Part shown: piece by piece, positions 1 to 8,278 of the stretch
How the letters are laid out: each line of letters begins with the position of its first letter
Position numbering within the stretch: position 1 is the first letter of the stretch
Assembly: GCA_023665525.1 (NCBI GenBank)
Contig: JAMPDT010000005.1
Span: 1-48,967 of the forward strand
Direction of reading: 5' to 3'
Length of the DNA: 48,967 nt
From: Butyrivibrio sp.
GTDB taxonomy: Bacteria; Bacillota; Clostridia; Lachnospirales; Lachnospiraceae
The notes under the pieces: generated by a model
Told to the model about the DNA's origin: nothing
The model's input: only the letters and a program-made list of their open reading frames with translations
The model's database searches: none
Program-made: the position numbers and the translations under genes

Positions 1-62
1 CCTGCAAATCTCAGCTTAGGTACACGAACCGCTTGACTATTACTTGAGGATACATTAGACAT
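1..62 (-). CDS. hsdS: Type I restriction-modification specificity subunit HsdS, N-terminal fragment
   Basis: Only the first 20 or so codons lie in the window; the gene runs off the left edge. The fragment reads MSNVSSSNSQAVRVPKLRFA. The VPKLRF stretch is the usual opening of the first target-recognition domain in HsdS proteins ('PKLRFPEF'-like). A Shine-Dalgarno GGAGGTG sits at the end of hsdM, 8 nt upstream of the ATG, and the gene begins 5 nt after the hsdM stop, so it is the last visible gene of the operon. HsdS would choose the methylation and cleavage sequence for the HsdM/HsdR complex. The family is assigned from position and a very short match, so recognition sequence and integrity are unknown. 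Confidence 0.75.
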   Translation of the reverse strand, partial: MSNVSSSNSQAVRVPKLRFA

Positions 63-67
63 AAAAA

Positions 68-1630
68 TTACACCTCCACATCAAAGGGAAAATCCAATCC
101 AAGTTCATCAAAATAAGGCTTGAGCTGTGCGTTGATGTCCTTGATTTCTCCCTGTATTGTTCTGATTTCTTGCGCTACCGCTGCAAGGTCAATTTCAGGC
201 TCTTTCTCAAAGGTATCCACATAACGGGGAATATTGAGGTTGAAGCCGTTTTCTGCGATTTCTTCCATCGTCGCCACGTGAGCGTATTTCTCTATGTCAA
301 CACGGGTTTCGTAGGCGGATATGATCTTGTCAATATCACACTCACGCAGAATGTTCTGATTCTTTCCTGCTTCAAAATCTTTGGAAGCGTCAATAAAGAG
401 AATATTACTGCCGTTGCGTTCCCTCTTCAACACGAGAACACATACGGGAATGCCCGTGCCGAAGAACAAATTGGCAGGCAGACCGATTACGGCATCGAGA
501 ACATTCAAATTCTCAATCAGATATTTGCGGATAGTTTCTTCTGCACCGCCACGGAACAAAACGCCGTGGGGTAGAAGAACAACAGCCCGTCCGTCCTCCT
601 CCATGTGGTAAACCATATGCTGAACAAAGGCAAAATCCGCTTTGGACTTTGGCGCAAGTTTTCCGTACTGATTAAAGCGGTCGTCCTCCATAAACTTTTG
701 GTCAGCAGACCAGTTTGCAGAGTATGGCGGATTGGCGACCTGAACACGGAACTTTTCATCTCTGAAATAGTCGTGTTCCAAGGTGTCGCCGTTGTAGATG
801 GAGAAATTGCGGTAAGGAATGCCACGCAGTATCATATTCATACGGGCAAGGTTGTATGTGGTAGAGGTCAGCTCCTGACCGTAGTAAAGTCTGACATTGG
901 CATACTTTTTCAGGCGCAATAGCAGAGAGCCTGAACCGCAAGTCGGGTCGGCTGCTGATTTTATATCAGTCAGCCCCAAGCAAGCCAAGCGGCAAAGCAG
1001 CTCGGCAGGTCCGGCAGGGGTATAAAACTCTCCCGCTTTCTTTCCGGCGGTTGCGGCAAATTGTCCTATGAGATACTCATACGCATTGCCGAGGACATCT
1101 ATTTTCGTATCCTCCACGCCGAAGTTGATTTCATCAAGCGAAGCAATGATTTTTGACATTACGGCGCTGCGGTCTTTTACTGTGTGCCCGAGCCTTGTGG
1201 AGTCAAGCTGCATATCCGAGAACAAGCCCTCAAAATCGTCCTGACTTTCTCGCCCGATAGTGGATTCCATTAAGCTGTTGATTGCCTTTTGCAAAAATTC
1301 TATATCAAAAGAATGGTTTTCTACCATATTTACGAGATTGCGGAAAAGATACTGTGGCTCGACAACATAGCCGAGGTCACGAAGGGATTCTTCCACAACC
1401 GCCTCACGGTAAGTTTCCTCTTTCCAAGCGTCCTCATAAGAGATATTATCATCTTTCAGGAGATTTAGCATATACTTTTCCGTGCGGTCGGAAAGGTAGT
1501 AATAGAAAATCATACCTAAAATGTAGTTCTTAAATTCATATGCTTCCATATTGCCGCGCAGGGCGTTTGCCATTGCCCACAGCTTTGTGGAAAGCTCTTT
1601 CTGATGTTGCTGAATGCTGTTGTTATCCAT
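68..1630 (-). CDS. hsdM: Type I restriction-modification DNA methyltransferase subunit HsdM
   Basis: This is a 520-aa N6-adenine methyltransferase subunit. It transfers a methyl group from SAM to adenine and forms the M2S core to which HsdR binds. The N-terminal 140 residues are the helical HsdM_N domain. The catalytic domain shows the SAM-binding motif ADPTCGSGSLLLRL near residue 228 and the catalytic NPPY motif (ANPPYSANW) near residue 300. Length is normal for the family. The start has an AGGAGA ribosome-binding site and lies 12 nt after the TIR-like gene stop, so translation is probably coupled along abiEi-abiEii-hsdR-tir-hsdM-hsdS. Base composition is more AT-rich than the genes beyond 6.7 kb, consistent with acquisition. 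Confidence 0.97.
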   Translation of the reverse strand: MDNNSIQQHQKELSTKLWAMANALRGNMEAYEFKNYILGMIFYYYLSDRTEKYMLNLLKDDNISYEDAWKEETYREAVVEESLRDLGYVVEPQYLFRNLVNMVENHSFDIEFLQKAINSLMESTIGRESQDDFEGLFSDMQLDSTRLGHTVKDRSAVMSKIIASLDEINFGVEDTKIDVLGNAYEYLIGQFAATAGKKAGEFYTPAGPAELLCRLACLGLTDIKSAADPTCGSGSLLLRLKKYANVRLYYGQELTSTTYNLARMNMILRGIPYRNFSIYNGDTLEHDYFRDEKFRVQVANPPYSANWSADQKFMEDDRFNQYGKLAPKSKADFAFVQHMVYHMEEDGRAVVLLPHGVLFRGGAEETIRKYLIENLNVLDAVIGLPANLFFGTGIPVCVLVLKRERNGSNILFIDASKDFEAGKNQNILRECDIDKIISAYETRVDIEKYAHVATMEEIAENGFNLNIPRYVDTFEKEPEIDLAAVAQEIRTIQGEIKDINAQLKPYFDELGLDFPFDVEV

Positions 1631-1642
1631 TGCTTGTTTCTC

Positions 1643-2293
1643 CTATATTCGATCCGAATCTATTTTATATCCCTGACGGGATAGTTCTCTAATTAAATTT
1701 ATCGACACTTCATCAACCTTGTTTTGAAAAGGAATATATATTAACCCTTGTATATCCGAAGGCTTCTCAAAATCCTCTGACTCTTTCAATAGAATCGCAA
1801 CTCTTTCTCGTCCTAACTTGGATAGGAACATTCCCAATTCAAGAACTACATTTTGACGAACACGGGATTTGTAACTGTTTTCAGTTTTGGCTTTTCCCTC
1901 GTCATCGGGAGTGGCAAGGACTATTGCATATCCGACATCAGAGCCATATTCTTCAAGTTTTTCGATAATTGTCTGCCCACCCGATGCCTGCTGATCTAAA
2001 ATAATCGGATCCAAATCCCAACGCCTTAATAATGCTTCTAATTGTGTTCGAGCAATATCATCATGTCCATAGACAACGAATACTTTTCTGATTGTATTTA
2101 CTGTAATACCATCTAAAAAGTCTTTGACTTCTTGTTGATTTTTGCCTTGAACATTATGATTTCCATTTGAAAAGCAGTTAATTACTGCCCCATTATTTAA
2201 TCGTAATTGTCTTCCATTACCCATTTCTTTATCATCAACTACGCTAAAATTATTGCAGTTATGTAATTTTTCCTTTACTTCTTCATAAGTCAT
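1643..2293 (-). CDS. TIR-like (PF10137-type) putative nucleotide-binding/NADase effector embedded in an hsd operon
   Basis: This 216-aa protein has two parts. Residues about 70-216 match the TIR-like 'predicted nucleotide-binding protein' family (PF10137, the type also seen in Cap12/STING effectors). The visible motifs are VFVVYGHDD, ILDQQASGGQTIIEKLE, AIVLATPDDEG, the RQNVVLELGMFLSKLGRERV helix with a conserved ELG glutamate, and SDIQGLIYIPF. Relatives cleave NAD+ on activation; activity here is inferred. The N-terminal 65 residues hold a GAVINCFSNGNHNVQGK strand pair that recalls the TBP-like nucleic-acid-binding domain of RNase HIII (weak, from memory). The gene sits between hsdR (14 nt) and hsdM (12 nt) with its own AAAGGAGG site, so it is co-expressed with the restriction enzyme and likely acts as an abortive-infection effector or backup. 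It has no membrane segment. Confidence 0.85.
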   Translation of the reverse strand: MTYEEVKEKLHNCNNFSVVDDKEMGNGRQLRLNNGAVINCFSNGNHNVQGKNQQEVKDFLDGITVNTIRKVFVVYGHDDIARTQLEALLRRWDLDPIILDQQASGGQTIIEKLEEYGSDVGYAIVLATPDDEGKAKTENSYKSRVRQNVVLELGMFLSKLGRERVAILLKESEDFEKPSDIQGLIYIPFQNKVDEVSINLIRELSRQGYKIDSDRI

Positions 2294-2307
2294 TGACTTA
2301 TCCTCCT

Positions 2308-5079
2308 TTAGTTACTGCTGTATTTATCCACATGGGCGTGAATAAAGTCCACAATACGGTTTACGAGCGACCGCTTTTTAAGCAGCGGCATAGGCTCTGT
2401 GATGTTATCCCTGATTTCGCCGGGGTTCAATACGCCAGTGAACTCAAACTCTGCGATTTCGCCTTTCAGCATTGCGGTGTCCACGCCCTCTTTATTTGCA
2501 AAGGCTTCAATCTCCTCTGACTTTTGCTTGTTTTCAAAGTCGTTATAGGCGGTGTCAATATCCTCCGTACCGTCAAAGCCGGACACAACCTGATCCAAGA
2601 AAGCACGAAGTATATCAATTTTCTTAACCAAGTGCATATTGTCGGAACGGTCAAGCTCTGTTTTGATATGCTCAATGTCTTTCTCACGGGTTTGTTTGGA
2701 GGTAAAGTTGATGTTGCGGATAAGGTTCATTATGTAGGCTACATTGATACGGTTGCTTTCCATCAGCTCAATGCAGAAGTCCACATCGTCAAGAACGGAT
2801 ACAACCTCCTTGCCCGTCTTATGTTTTCGGTAGAGCATAAGGTATTTGCTCTTGTAGTCCTGATATTCCTGATCCGACATATCCAAGTTGCTGCGGTCAA
2901 AGCTGAACTCTACAAAGGTCTGTAAAGACAGCAGATACCGTGTCAGTTCACGGAACAGAATAACAAACTCTTTTTGATCGTCCTCAGAGTACAGCATATC
3001 TATTGAAGCGGGAGTTGGTGCAATCTGCTTAATTTTGACAACCAGCTCGTTGAACTTCTGTGCGTAAAACTCAAAGTTTTGCGTCAGAATCCCGTCTGGT
3101 TGACCTTGTGAAAACAGGGCAAGTGCGTCATCGGTCTTTTGCTTCAGATTGCGATAGCAGACAATAATGCCGTAAGGCTTTGTTTCTTTTTCCACACGGT
3201 TTGTGCGGCTGTATGCCTGAAGCAAATCGTGGTACATCATATCCTTGTCTACATACAGAACGCCGAGGGGCTTGCTGTCAAATCCCGTAAGGAACATATT
3301 AACGACAATGAGAATGTCCAACGGCTTTGTTTTCTTGCCCTTTACACGGTCGGAAATATCCTTGTGATACGCCGCAAAAGTATCGGTGCTGAAATTCGTG
3401 CTGAACATTTTGTTATAGTCTGCTATGATTTTCTCCAAGGAATCACGGGAATGTTCGTCGTGACCCTCGTAATCCTCATTTGCTCCGTATGAGAAAATAC
3501 CGCTGATATTCAAATCGTGGTCTATGGACTTGAAAATACTATAATATTTCACAAGCATAGGAATCGACGATACCGCAAAAATAGCGGTGTACTGTCTGTT
3601 CCGTGTTTTTGCTTTATGGTTCTGTATGATGTGGTTAGCAATCATTGTCATTCGCTCGTCTGCCATATACAGCTCGCCCACATCAATAGCTTCGGTCATC
3701 GTTGAGTCGTTCTCGTCGTAAGCGCCTTTGATTGTGGTTATGTACTCAATATGGAAGCCGAGAACATTGTTGTCAAAGATAGCGTCTTTAATGAGGTAAG
3801 AATGCAGACATTCGCCAAACAACTTTTCCGTTGTCTGCGTGACCTTGCCCTCTACTTTGCCGTTTACCTCAAAGCGTGGCGTTCCCGTAAATCCGAAAAA
3901 TTGTGCTTTTGTAAAGTGACGAACAATATCCTTGTGCATATCCCCGAATTGGCTGCGGTGACACTCGTCTATGATAAATACCACTTTTTCGTCACGATAC
4001 AGCTCCATAACCTTTGCATACTGCGGTTTTTTTACGGCAGTCGCCATTTTCTGAATGGTGGTAATAATGAGTTGACGGTTCTTGTCTTTCATCTGTTTGA
4101 CAAGAATATCCGTGCGGTCGGTAGCGTCAACCGAGCCTGCTTCAAATTTGTTAAATTCCTCGGTTGTCTGCGTGTCCAAGTCTTTTCGGTCAACCAAAAA
4201 GATTACTTTCTTAATACTTGTTATTGAAGCGAGAATCTGCGCTGTCTTAAATGAAGTGAGCGTTTTACCCGCACCTGTGGTATGCCATATATAGGCGTTT
4301 CGGTTGGTTAGGGTCGCCTGACGGATAAGTGCTTCGGTTGCATACACCTGATAAGGACGCATAATCATTAAAACTTTATCCGTGTCATTCAAAATTGTGA
4401 ACTTGGTCAACATCTTAATGAGCAAATCACGGGCAAGAAATACAATAGAAAAGTCTTTCAGATTCGTCACTCGAATGTTGTTATCGTCCGTCCAAAAGAA
4501 TGTATGGGAATACATTATGTCCTTGTCGCTGTTGGCAAAGTATTTGGTGTCCACGCCGTTTGACACGATAAAAAGCTGAATAAAATGGTATAGTCCCTGA
4601 TAAGAGTGCTTCCTGTATCGCATTATCTGATTGACCGCTTCCTTGATGTCCACGCCACGGCGTTTCAGCTCAATCTGAACAAGCGGCAAACCGTTAATAA
4701 GCAGCGTTACATCGTAACGGTTGGTGTACTTGCCGACAACGGTTGTCTGATGCGTCACTTGATAGCGGTTTTTTGTATAATCCTCATCAAGAAATTGAAG
4801 ATACGGTTTTGTTCCGTCGTCCATTTCAAGCACAAACTTATCCCGCAGGATTTTTGCGCTTTCAAAAATGCTCTTACCGTTTATGTAGTTCAGCACACGC
4901 TCCCACTCCTTGGGTGAAAGTGTCTTGCCGTCTAATTTGGAAGCGTTAAACGCTTCAAACTGCTCCTTGAAATTTGCAAGAAGCGAATCATAATCGGGTA
5001 ATGAAATAATATGATAATTCTGATTTTTTAGCTGTTCTATAAGCTGCTGCTCCAGCTCTGCTTCGCTTTGGTATGCCAT
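2308..5079 (-). CDS. hsdR: Type I restriction endonuclease/translocase subunit HsdR
   Basis: This 923-aa motor and nuclease subunit cleaves DNA lacking host methylation after ATP-driven translocation. The N-terminal PD-(D/E)xK nuclease is visible as D123 (RYDVTLLING) followed by E137-L-K139 (QIELKRR). Helicase motifs follow: RPYQVYATEA (Q-like), Walker A TTGAGKT at 267-273, Walker B DECH at 371-374, the FTGTPRF motif III and MFLTGFDSKPL/LLQAYSRTNR motifs V-VI. The C-terminal 250 residues are the helical domain that docks on HsdM/HsdS. The start is backed by AGGAGGAAA upstream. It follows abiEii by 19 nt and precedes the TIR-like gene by 14 nt. No frameshift or missing motif is seen, so it should be active. 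Confidence 0.97.
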   Translation of the reverse strand: MAYQSEAELEQQLIEQLKNQNYHIISLPDYDSLLANFKEQFEAFNASKLDGKTLSPKEWERVLNYINGKSIFESAKILRDKFVLEMDDGTKPYLQFLDEDYTKNRYQVTHQTTVVGKYTNRYDVTLLINGLPLVQIELKRRGVDIKEAVNQIMRYRKHSYQGLYHFIQLFIVSNGVDTKYFANSDKDIMYSHTFFWTDDNNIRVTNLKDFSIVFLARDLLIKMLTKFTILNDTDKVLMIMRPYQVYATEALIRQATLTNRNAYIWHTTGAGKTLTSFKTAQILASITSIKKVIFLVDRKDLDTQTTEEFNKFEAGSVDATDRTDILVKQMKDKNRQLIITTIQKMATAVKKPQYAKVMELYRDEKVVFIIDECHRSQFGDMHKDIVRHFTKAQFFGFTGTPRFEVNGKVEGKVTQTTEKLFGECLHSYLIKDAIFDNNVLGFHIEYITTIKGAYDENDSTMTEAIDVGELYMADERMTMIANHIIQNHKAKTRNRQYTAIFAVSSIPMLVKYYSIFKSIDHDLNISGIFSYGANEDYEGHDEHSRDSLEKIIADYNKMFSTNFSTDTFAAYHKDISDRVKGKKTKPLDILIVVNMFLTGFDSKPLGVLYVDKDMMYHDLLQAYSRTNRVEKETKPYGIIVCYRNLKQKTDDALALFSQGQPDGILTQNFEFYAQKFNELVVKIKQIAPTPASIDMLYSEDDQKEFVILFRELTRYLLSLQTFVEFSFDRSNLDMSDQEYQDYKSKYLMLYRKHKTGKEVVSVLDDVDFCIELMESNRINVAYIMNLIRNINFTSKQTREKDIEHIKTELDRSDNMHLVKKIDILRAFLDQVVSGFDGTEDIDTAYNDFENKQKSEEIEAFANKEGVDTAMLKGEIAEFEFTGVLNPGEIRDNITEPMPLLKKRSLVNRIVDFIHAHVDKYSSN

Positions 5080-5098
5080 TGAAATTTCCTCCTAATAG

Positions 5099-5920
5099 TT
5101 AAATAAGCTTTGATAGTTCTGAAACAATATCGTCAAATTCAATATCTTTTGCGTAAGCAAATTGTTGGCGATATTTATTCCACACATCACGTAGCTCCTG
5201 ACTTTCTGATATATTTTTGATAATGCCAAGTACATCTTCAATTTGTTTCGTAGTTCCTCTGTACTTTGCTGTTGCATAGATTGCTTCGAGAAATAGATTT
5301 TTATCGAATTTTTGAGTTGTCGCAAGAATGTAGGCATCGTAAAAATCTCTCGGACGGGTGTTAAATATGCTGCGGCGAAGGATGGTTTCGACTTTTTCCG
5401 CCATAACGGTTTCAATATTATACGCCCATAAATCAAATGATTTTGTTCTGTCAAAAATTTCATTAAATGTATATTTGATCGGATTTGGTGTAATAGCATC
5501 TCCCGTAGAAATATCAATGGACAGCGGTGTAACGATCGTATCGTATTTGGCATTCAGCATTACACGATAGCCGCCGTAAATATCGTCCTCACGGATAGGC
5601 GTTATGGAAATGTATGAAAAATCAACATTGTCTCCGCTTTCGATAGACATGATATTTCGTAAGGCTTCCTCAATGTTTTCCGGCGTAAGGGGTAAATTTT
5701 TTAATGTGGTGTCTAAATCCATAGTCGCACGATTATCTAGCCCGACGATTGCAGCGATAAGCATTCCGCCTTTTAATACAAATTTGTTTTTATATTCGGA
5801 TTTTGAAAGCCTAATGAGAAGCCGTTCAAACATATAATTTTGGAGTATGACCTGCGCAGGAATATTTTTATCTTTGGCAATATTGCGTATTTTTGCTTTT
5901 AAGCTCATCGCGTTGCTCAT
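5099..5920 (-). CDS. abiEii: AbiEii-type nucleotidyltransferase toxin
   Basis: The protein (273 aa) belongs to the AbiEii/AbiGii DUF1814 nucleotidyltransferase family, toxins of type IV toxin-antitoxin systems that block growth or phage production by NTP transfer. Visible family motifs are LKGG (49-52) followed by R64..D68-x-D70 in NRATMDLD, the IDISTGD stretch at 135-141, the lysine-containing AEKVETILRR at 174-183, and TRPRDFYDAYIL at 188-199. All expected catalytic positions appear present. Its ATG overlaps the abiEi stop by 4 nt (ATGA), giving translational coupling to the antitoxin, with GGAGGTGC upstream. hsdR follows 19 nt downstream, placing the pair at the head of the restriction operon rather than alone. 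Confidence 0.93.
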   Translation of the reverse strand: MSNAMSLKAKIRNIAKDKNIPAQVILQNYMFERLLIRLSKSEYKNKFVLKGGMLIAAIVGLDNRATMDLDTTLKNLPLTPENIEEALRNIMSIESGDNVDFSYISITPIREDDIYGGYRVMLNAKYDTIVTPLSIDISTGDAITPNPIKYTFNEIFDRTKSFDLWAYNIETVMAEKVETILRRSIFNTRPRDFYDAYILATTQKFDKNLFLEAIYATAKYRGTTKQIEDVLGIIKNISESQELRDVWNKYRQQFAYAKDIEFDDIVSELSKLI

Positions 5921-6510
5921 AAAAGCACCTCCATATATTTTCGGACGATACCTGCGATTTTCATTTTTTTGGCATAGCTGTTAAGCTTATTGAGGTCCTT
6001 TCTTGAATCGAGCGCGTACATTTTCAGTGCCGCAAGAAAGGTTTCGCTTCCGACCTTGCTGCGGCTGCGAATCACATCGCAAATTGTCCGTTCCAAATCG
6101 TAACCTGTTACTTCATTTCCAAATTGCGTAGTAAGCTTAATTTTTCCAAGCTCAAACAATTCGGGCTTGATATAATAAATTTTGCAATCCTGCCGAATTG
6201 CTTTTGACGGTACTCTGTTTGAAGGCGCGGTCAGTGAATGCTCAAACGGCGTTCGATCGGAAATTCCGTGAAGAAAGAGCGCCGTTTCATGCGAAAAAAT
6301 CAACTGCTTTGAGCGAAGCTCTATTGACAAAAGCTCATCCTGTATGTCATCGGCAAGAATATACTGACCTCGAATCAGTCGTTGTATTTTATCTTCTTTG
6401 CAAAGCTTTGAAAGCATAGCGCGGGAAATTCCAACCGAGGCGGCGCTTTTATTATCAATAATGCCGCCGTTTTCTTTGGCGATTTTTTCCATTTCGTGCA
6501 TATAATCCAT
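5917..6510 (-). CDS. abiEi: AbiEi-type antitoxin and transcriptional regulator
   Basis: This 197-aa protein has an N-terminal winged-helix region (residues 1-65, including SAASVGISRAMLSKLCKEDKIQRLIRGQYIL), as in AbiEi antitoxins. A C-terminal domain includes SHETALFLHGISDRTPFEHSLTAPSN and GYDLERTICDVIRSRSKVG. Family members bind inverted repeats at their own promoter and neutralise AbiEii without forming a tight complex. The start at 6510 is chosen over an upstream in-frame ATG at 6651 for two reasons. AAAGGAG lies 7-8 nt upstream, and a strong promoter (6541-6569) overlaps the would-be extension. Its stop overlaps abiEii by 4 nt. It heads the defence operon, so its autoregulation may also control restriction. 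Confidence 0.9.
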   Translation of the reverse strand: MDYMHEMEKIAKENGGIIDNKSAASVGISRAMLSKLCKEDKIQRLIRGQYILADDIQDELLSIELRSKQLIFSHETALFLHGISDRTPFEHSLTAPSNRVPSKAIRQDCKIYYIKPELFELGKIKLTTQFGNEVTGYDLERTICDVIRSRSKVGSETFLAALKMYALDSRKDLNKLNSYAKKMKIAGIVRKYMEVLL

Positions 6511-6540
6511 TGCGGCGGCTCCTTTTACATTTCTTAAAAT

Positions 6541-6569
6541 ATCGTACCCCATATTTTGCTTTTTGTCAA
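6541..6569 (-). promoter_or_regulatory. Promoter of the abiE-hsd-TIR operon
   Basis: On the minus strand TTGACA (6569-6564), a 17-nt spacer and TACGAT (6546-6541) form a strong vegetative-type promoter. The expected transcript start near 6534 leaves a leader of about 24 nt before the abiEi ATG at 6510. No comparable promoter was recognised ahead of hsdR, so this one may drive all six genes. Confidence 0.7.
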
Positions 6570-6652
6570 CGAACAAGAGAATCGTTTGGATAATCGGCTG
6601 AACGAATTGCGGTGGCGCAATCCTCAGTCCCTTAAATTTTCCGCATAACAAA

Positions 6653-6695
6653 AGGATACGGCACGGCGCTCATAATCGGCGCTGAACCGTATCCT
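6653..6695 (-). terminator. Intrinsic terminator of the 6704-7174 lipoprotein gene
   Basis: AGGATACGG and CCGTATCCT (9 bp, perfect) flank a 25-nt loop and are followed on the minus strand by TTTTGTT. The hairpin starts just after the lipoprotein stop codon and separates it from the defence operon promoter. Confidence 0.7.
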
Positions 6696-6703
6696 CTGCA
6701 TAA

Positions 6704-7174
6704 TTACTTTACAAGCTCGAATTTTAACGCCTCGAAGCAGGCTTCGGCTTCCTCCTCGGATTCAAGACAGCCCAAGAGCACGCCTGTTTGGGAATCGGCA
6801 ATCATTACGATAAAGTCGTACTCGGTTATATTGTTTGAGTTCACCTTATACATAACGTAGGCGTTCCCGTCCTTTGTGCTTTCCTTGATGACCTCGGCAT
6901 TCGGGTCGCCGCCCTTGACCAGCTCGTAATACTGGTCGTAGCCGTCCTTTGTCACAAAGCTGCCGTTTAAGATGTCTTTGCCGTCCTTTGAAACGGTAAA
7001 GGGAACCTTTGAGTCCATTTTGTAGCCGTCGATACGGTTGAGCGTTACCTTAACGCGGTCCCCCGTGTTTACATCGAAGGTGAGGGAGGATTCCTTTGTC
7101 TTGGATACCGTGCAGCCGCAAAGAACCGTAAGTACAGCCAAAATCAGCGCCGCAAATTTTAATTTTCTTTTCAT
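6704..7174 (-). CDS. Small lipoprotein of unknown function
   Basis: This 156-aa protein has a lysine-rich N-terminus, a hydrophobic stretch and the lipobox LCGC at residues 18-21, so it is probably diacylated on the outer face of the membrane. The mature part is a compact, charged, mixed alpha/beta sequence (TGDRVKVTLNRIDGY, VPFTVSKDGKDIL, YDFIVMIADSQTGVLLGC) with no family that I recognise. It is monocistronic: a terminator follows directly. The upstream gap to the ZIP transporter gene is short (about 80 nt). Its codon use resembles the rest of the chromosome, not the defence island next door. Confidence 0.8.
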   Translation of the reverse strand: MKRKLKFAALILAVLTVLCGCTVSKTKESSLTFDVNTGDRVKVTLNRIDGYKMDSKVPFTVSKDGKDILNGSFVTKDGYDQYYELVKGGDPNAEVIKESTKDGNAYVMYKVNSNNITEYDFIVMIADSQTGVLLGCLESEEEAEACFEALKFELVK

Positions 7175-7257
7175 ATATGCTAATCTCCTTGTATTTAATT
7201 ATAGAAATTATAGCATATAGAGAAAAACAGTACAAGTGTGAAATTTTATATGCGGGC

Positions 7258-8034
7258 TTATCCGAGCGCAACGTCCAGAATCATCATCACGACGAAGCCT
7301 GCGGCGACGCCCAGCGTGCCTATATTGGAGTGGCTGCCCGACTGCGCCTCGGGGATCAGCTCCTCCGCCACTACGTATATCATCGCTCCCGCCGCGAAGG
7401 AGAGCAGATACGGAAGCGCGGGAACGATTATTCCCGTTAAAAGAATTGTTATAAGGGCGGCTGCGGGTTCGACTATTCCCGACAGAACGCCCATAAGAAA
7501 CGCCTTGGCTTTGGACATTCCCTCGCTGCGCAGGGGCATGGAGATTATTGTTCCCTCGGGAAAATTCTGTATGGCTATGCCTGCCGAGAGCGCGAAGGCT
7601 CCCGCCAAGGTTATTCCCGAGTTGCCCGACAGAAGCCCCGCAAAGGTAACTCCGACAGCCATTCCCTCGGGAATGTTGTGCAGAGTGACCGCAAGGACAA
7701 GCATAGTCGTTTTTTTTAGATTGGTTTTGGGACCCTCGGGCTTCGGACTGTCAAGATGGAGGTGGGGGGTTACGGTGTCCAAAAGCAGCAGAAAGCCTAT
7801 GCCGAGCAGGAAGCCCGCGGCGGGCGGCAGCCACGGCAGGGCTCCGTTTTCCTCGGACATTTCGATGGCGGGTATCAGAAGAGACCATACGGACGCGGCG
7901 ATCATAACGCCTGAGGCGAAGCCCAGCAGGGCTTTTTCTATTTTTTCGTTTAATTGCTTTCGCATAAAGAAAACCATTGCGGCGCCGAGCGTGGTGCCGG
8001 CAAAGGGAATGAGCAGACCGAGAGCGGTATTCAT
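7258..8034 (-). CDS. zupT: ZIP-family divalent metal transporter (ZupT-like)
   Basis: This polytopic membrane protein (258 aa) imports Zn2+ or related divalent cations. About eight hydrophobic segments are visible. The metal-site signatures HNIPEG (in LAVTLHNIPEGMAVG) and the paired QNFPEG (GIAIQNFPEGTIISMPL) mark the transport helices IV and V; a short histidine-containing loop (TPHLHLDSPKPEGP) lies between helices III and IV. The start at 8034 is preferred because GGAGG lies 8 nt upstream; an in-frame TTG at 8055 lies before that site. The gene is divergent from the ech operon and appears to be transcribed alone. Metal specificity cannot be read from sequence. Confidence 0.92.
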   Translation of the reverse strand: MNTALGLLIPFAGTTLGAAMVFFMRKQLNEKIEKALLGFASGVMIAASVWSLLIPAIEMSEENGALPWLPPAAGFLLGIGFLLLLDTVTPHLHLDSPKPEGPKTNLKKTTMLVLAVTLHNIPEGMAVGVTFAGLLSGNSGITLAGAFALSAGIAIQNFPEGTIISMPLRSEGMSKAKAFLMGVLSGIVEPAAALITILLTGIIVPALPYLLSFAAGAMIYVVAEELIPEAQSGSHSNIGTLGVAAGFVVMMILDVALG

Positions 8035-8093
8035 GTGTATGACCTCCGAAATCAACGATTAAAGTCCGTGCGGCGCAGTATTTTAAAGCCCGC

Positions 8094-8121
8094 ATATTAG
8101 CATATGCACGATAATCGGCAA
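8094..8121 (-). promoter_or_regulatory. Candidate zupT promoter
   Basis: On the minus strand TTGCCG (8121-8116), a 16-nt spacer and TAATAT (8099-8094) are preceded by TGC, an extended -10. The leader to the zupT ATG would be about 55 nt. No clear Zur or DtxR box was recognised. Confidence 0.45.
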
Positions 8122-8192
8122 GGGTTAGGCGAATTGTAAAAAATTGCCGCGGGGAAAGACCTGAAAAGCCGTAAAACAAGGTTCGATTATTA

Positions 8193-8221
8193 TTGACAAT
8201 TATCGTCGAAAATATTATATT
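8193..8221 (+). promoter_or_regulatory. Promoter of the ech-hypF operon
   Basis: TTGACA (8193-8198), a 17-nt spacer and TATATT (8216-8221) form a near-consensus vegetative promoter. Transcription would start near 8228, about 50 nt before the echA start. Confidence 0.75.
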
Positions 8222-8278
8222 AAAGGTTGTGTTAAAAATCTTTACTACTGACTTTTTATGGGATAGGATGGTTTTGTT

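Noticed and set aside
6511..6651. N-terminal extension of AbiEi from an ATG at 6651
   Set aside because: The segment contains the operon promoter, and the ATG at 6510 has a good ribosome-binding site and gives the usual family length.
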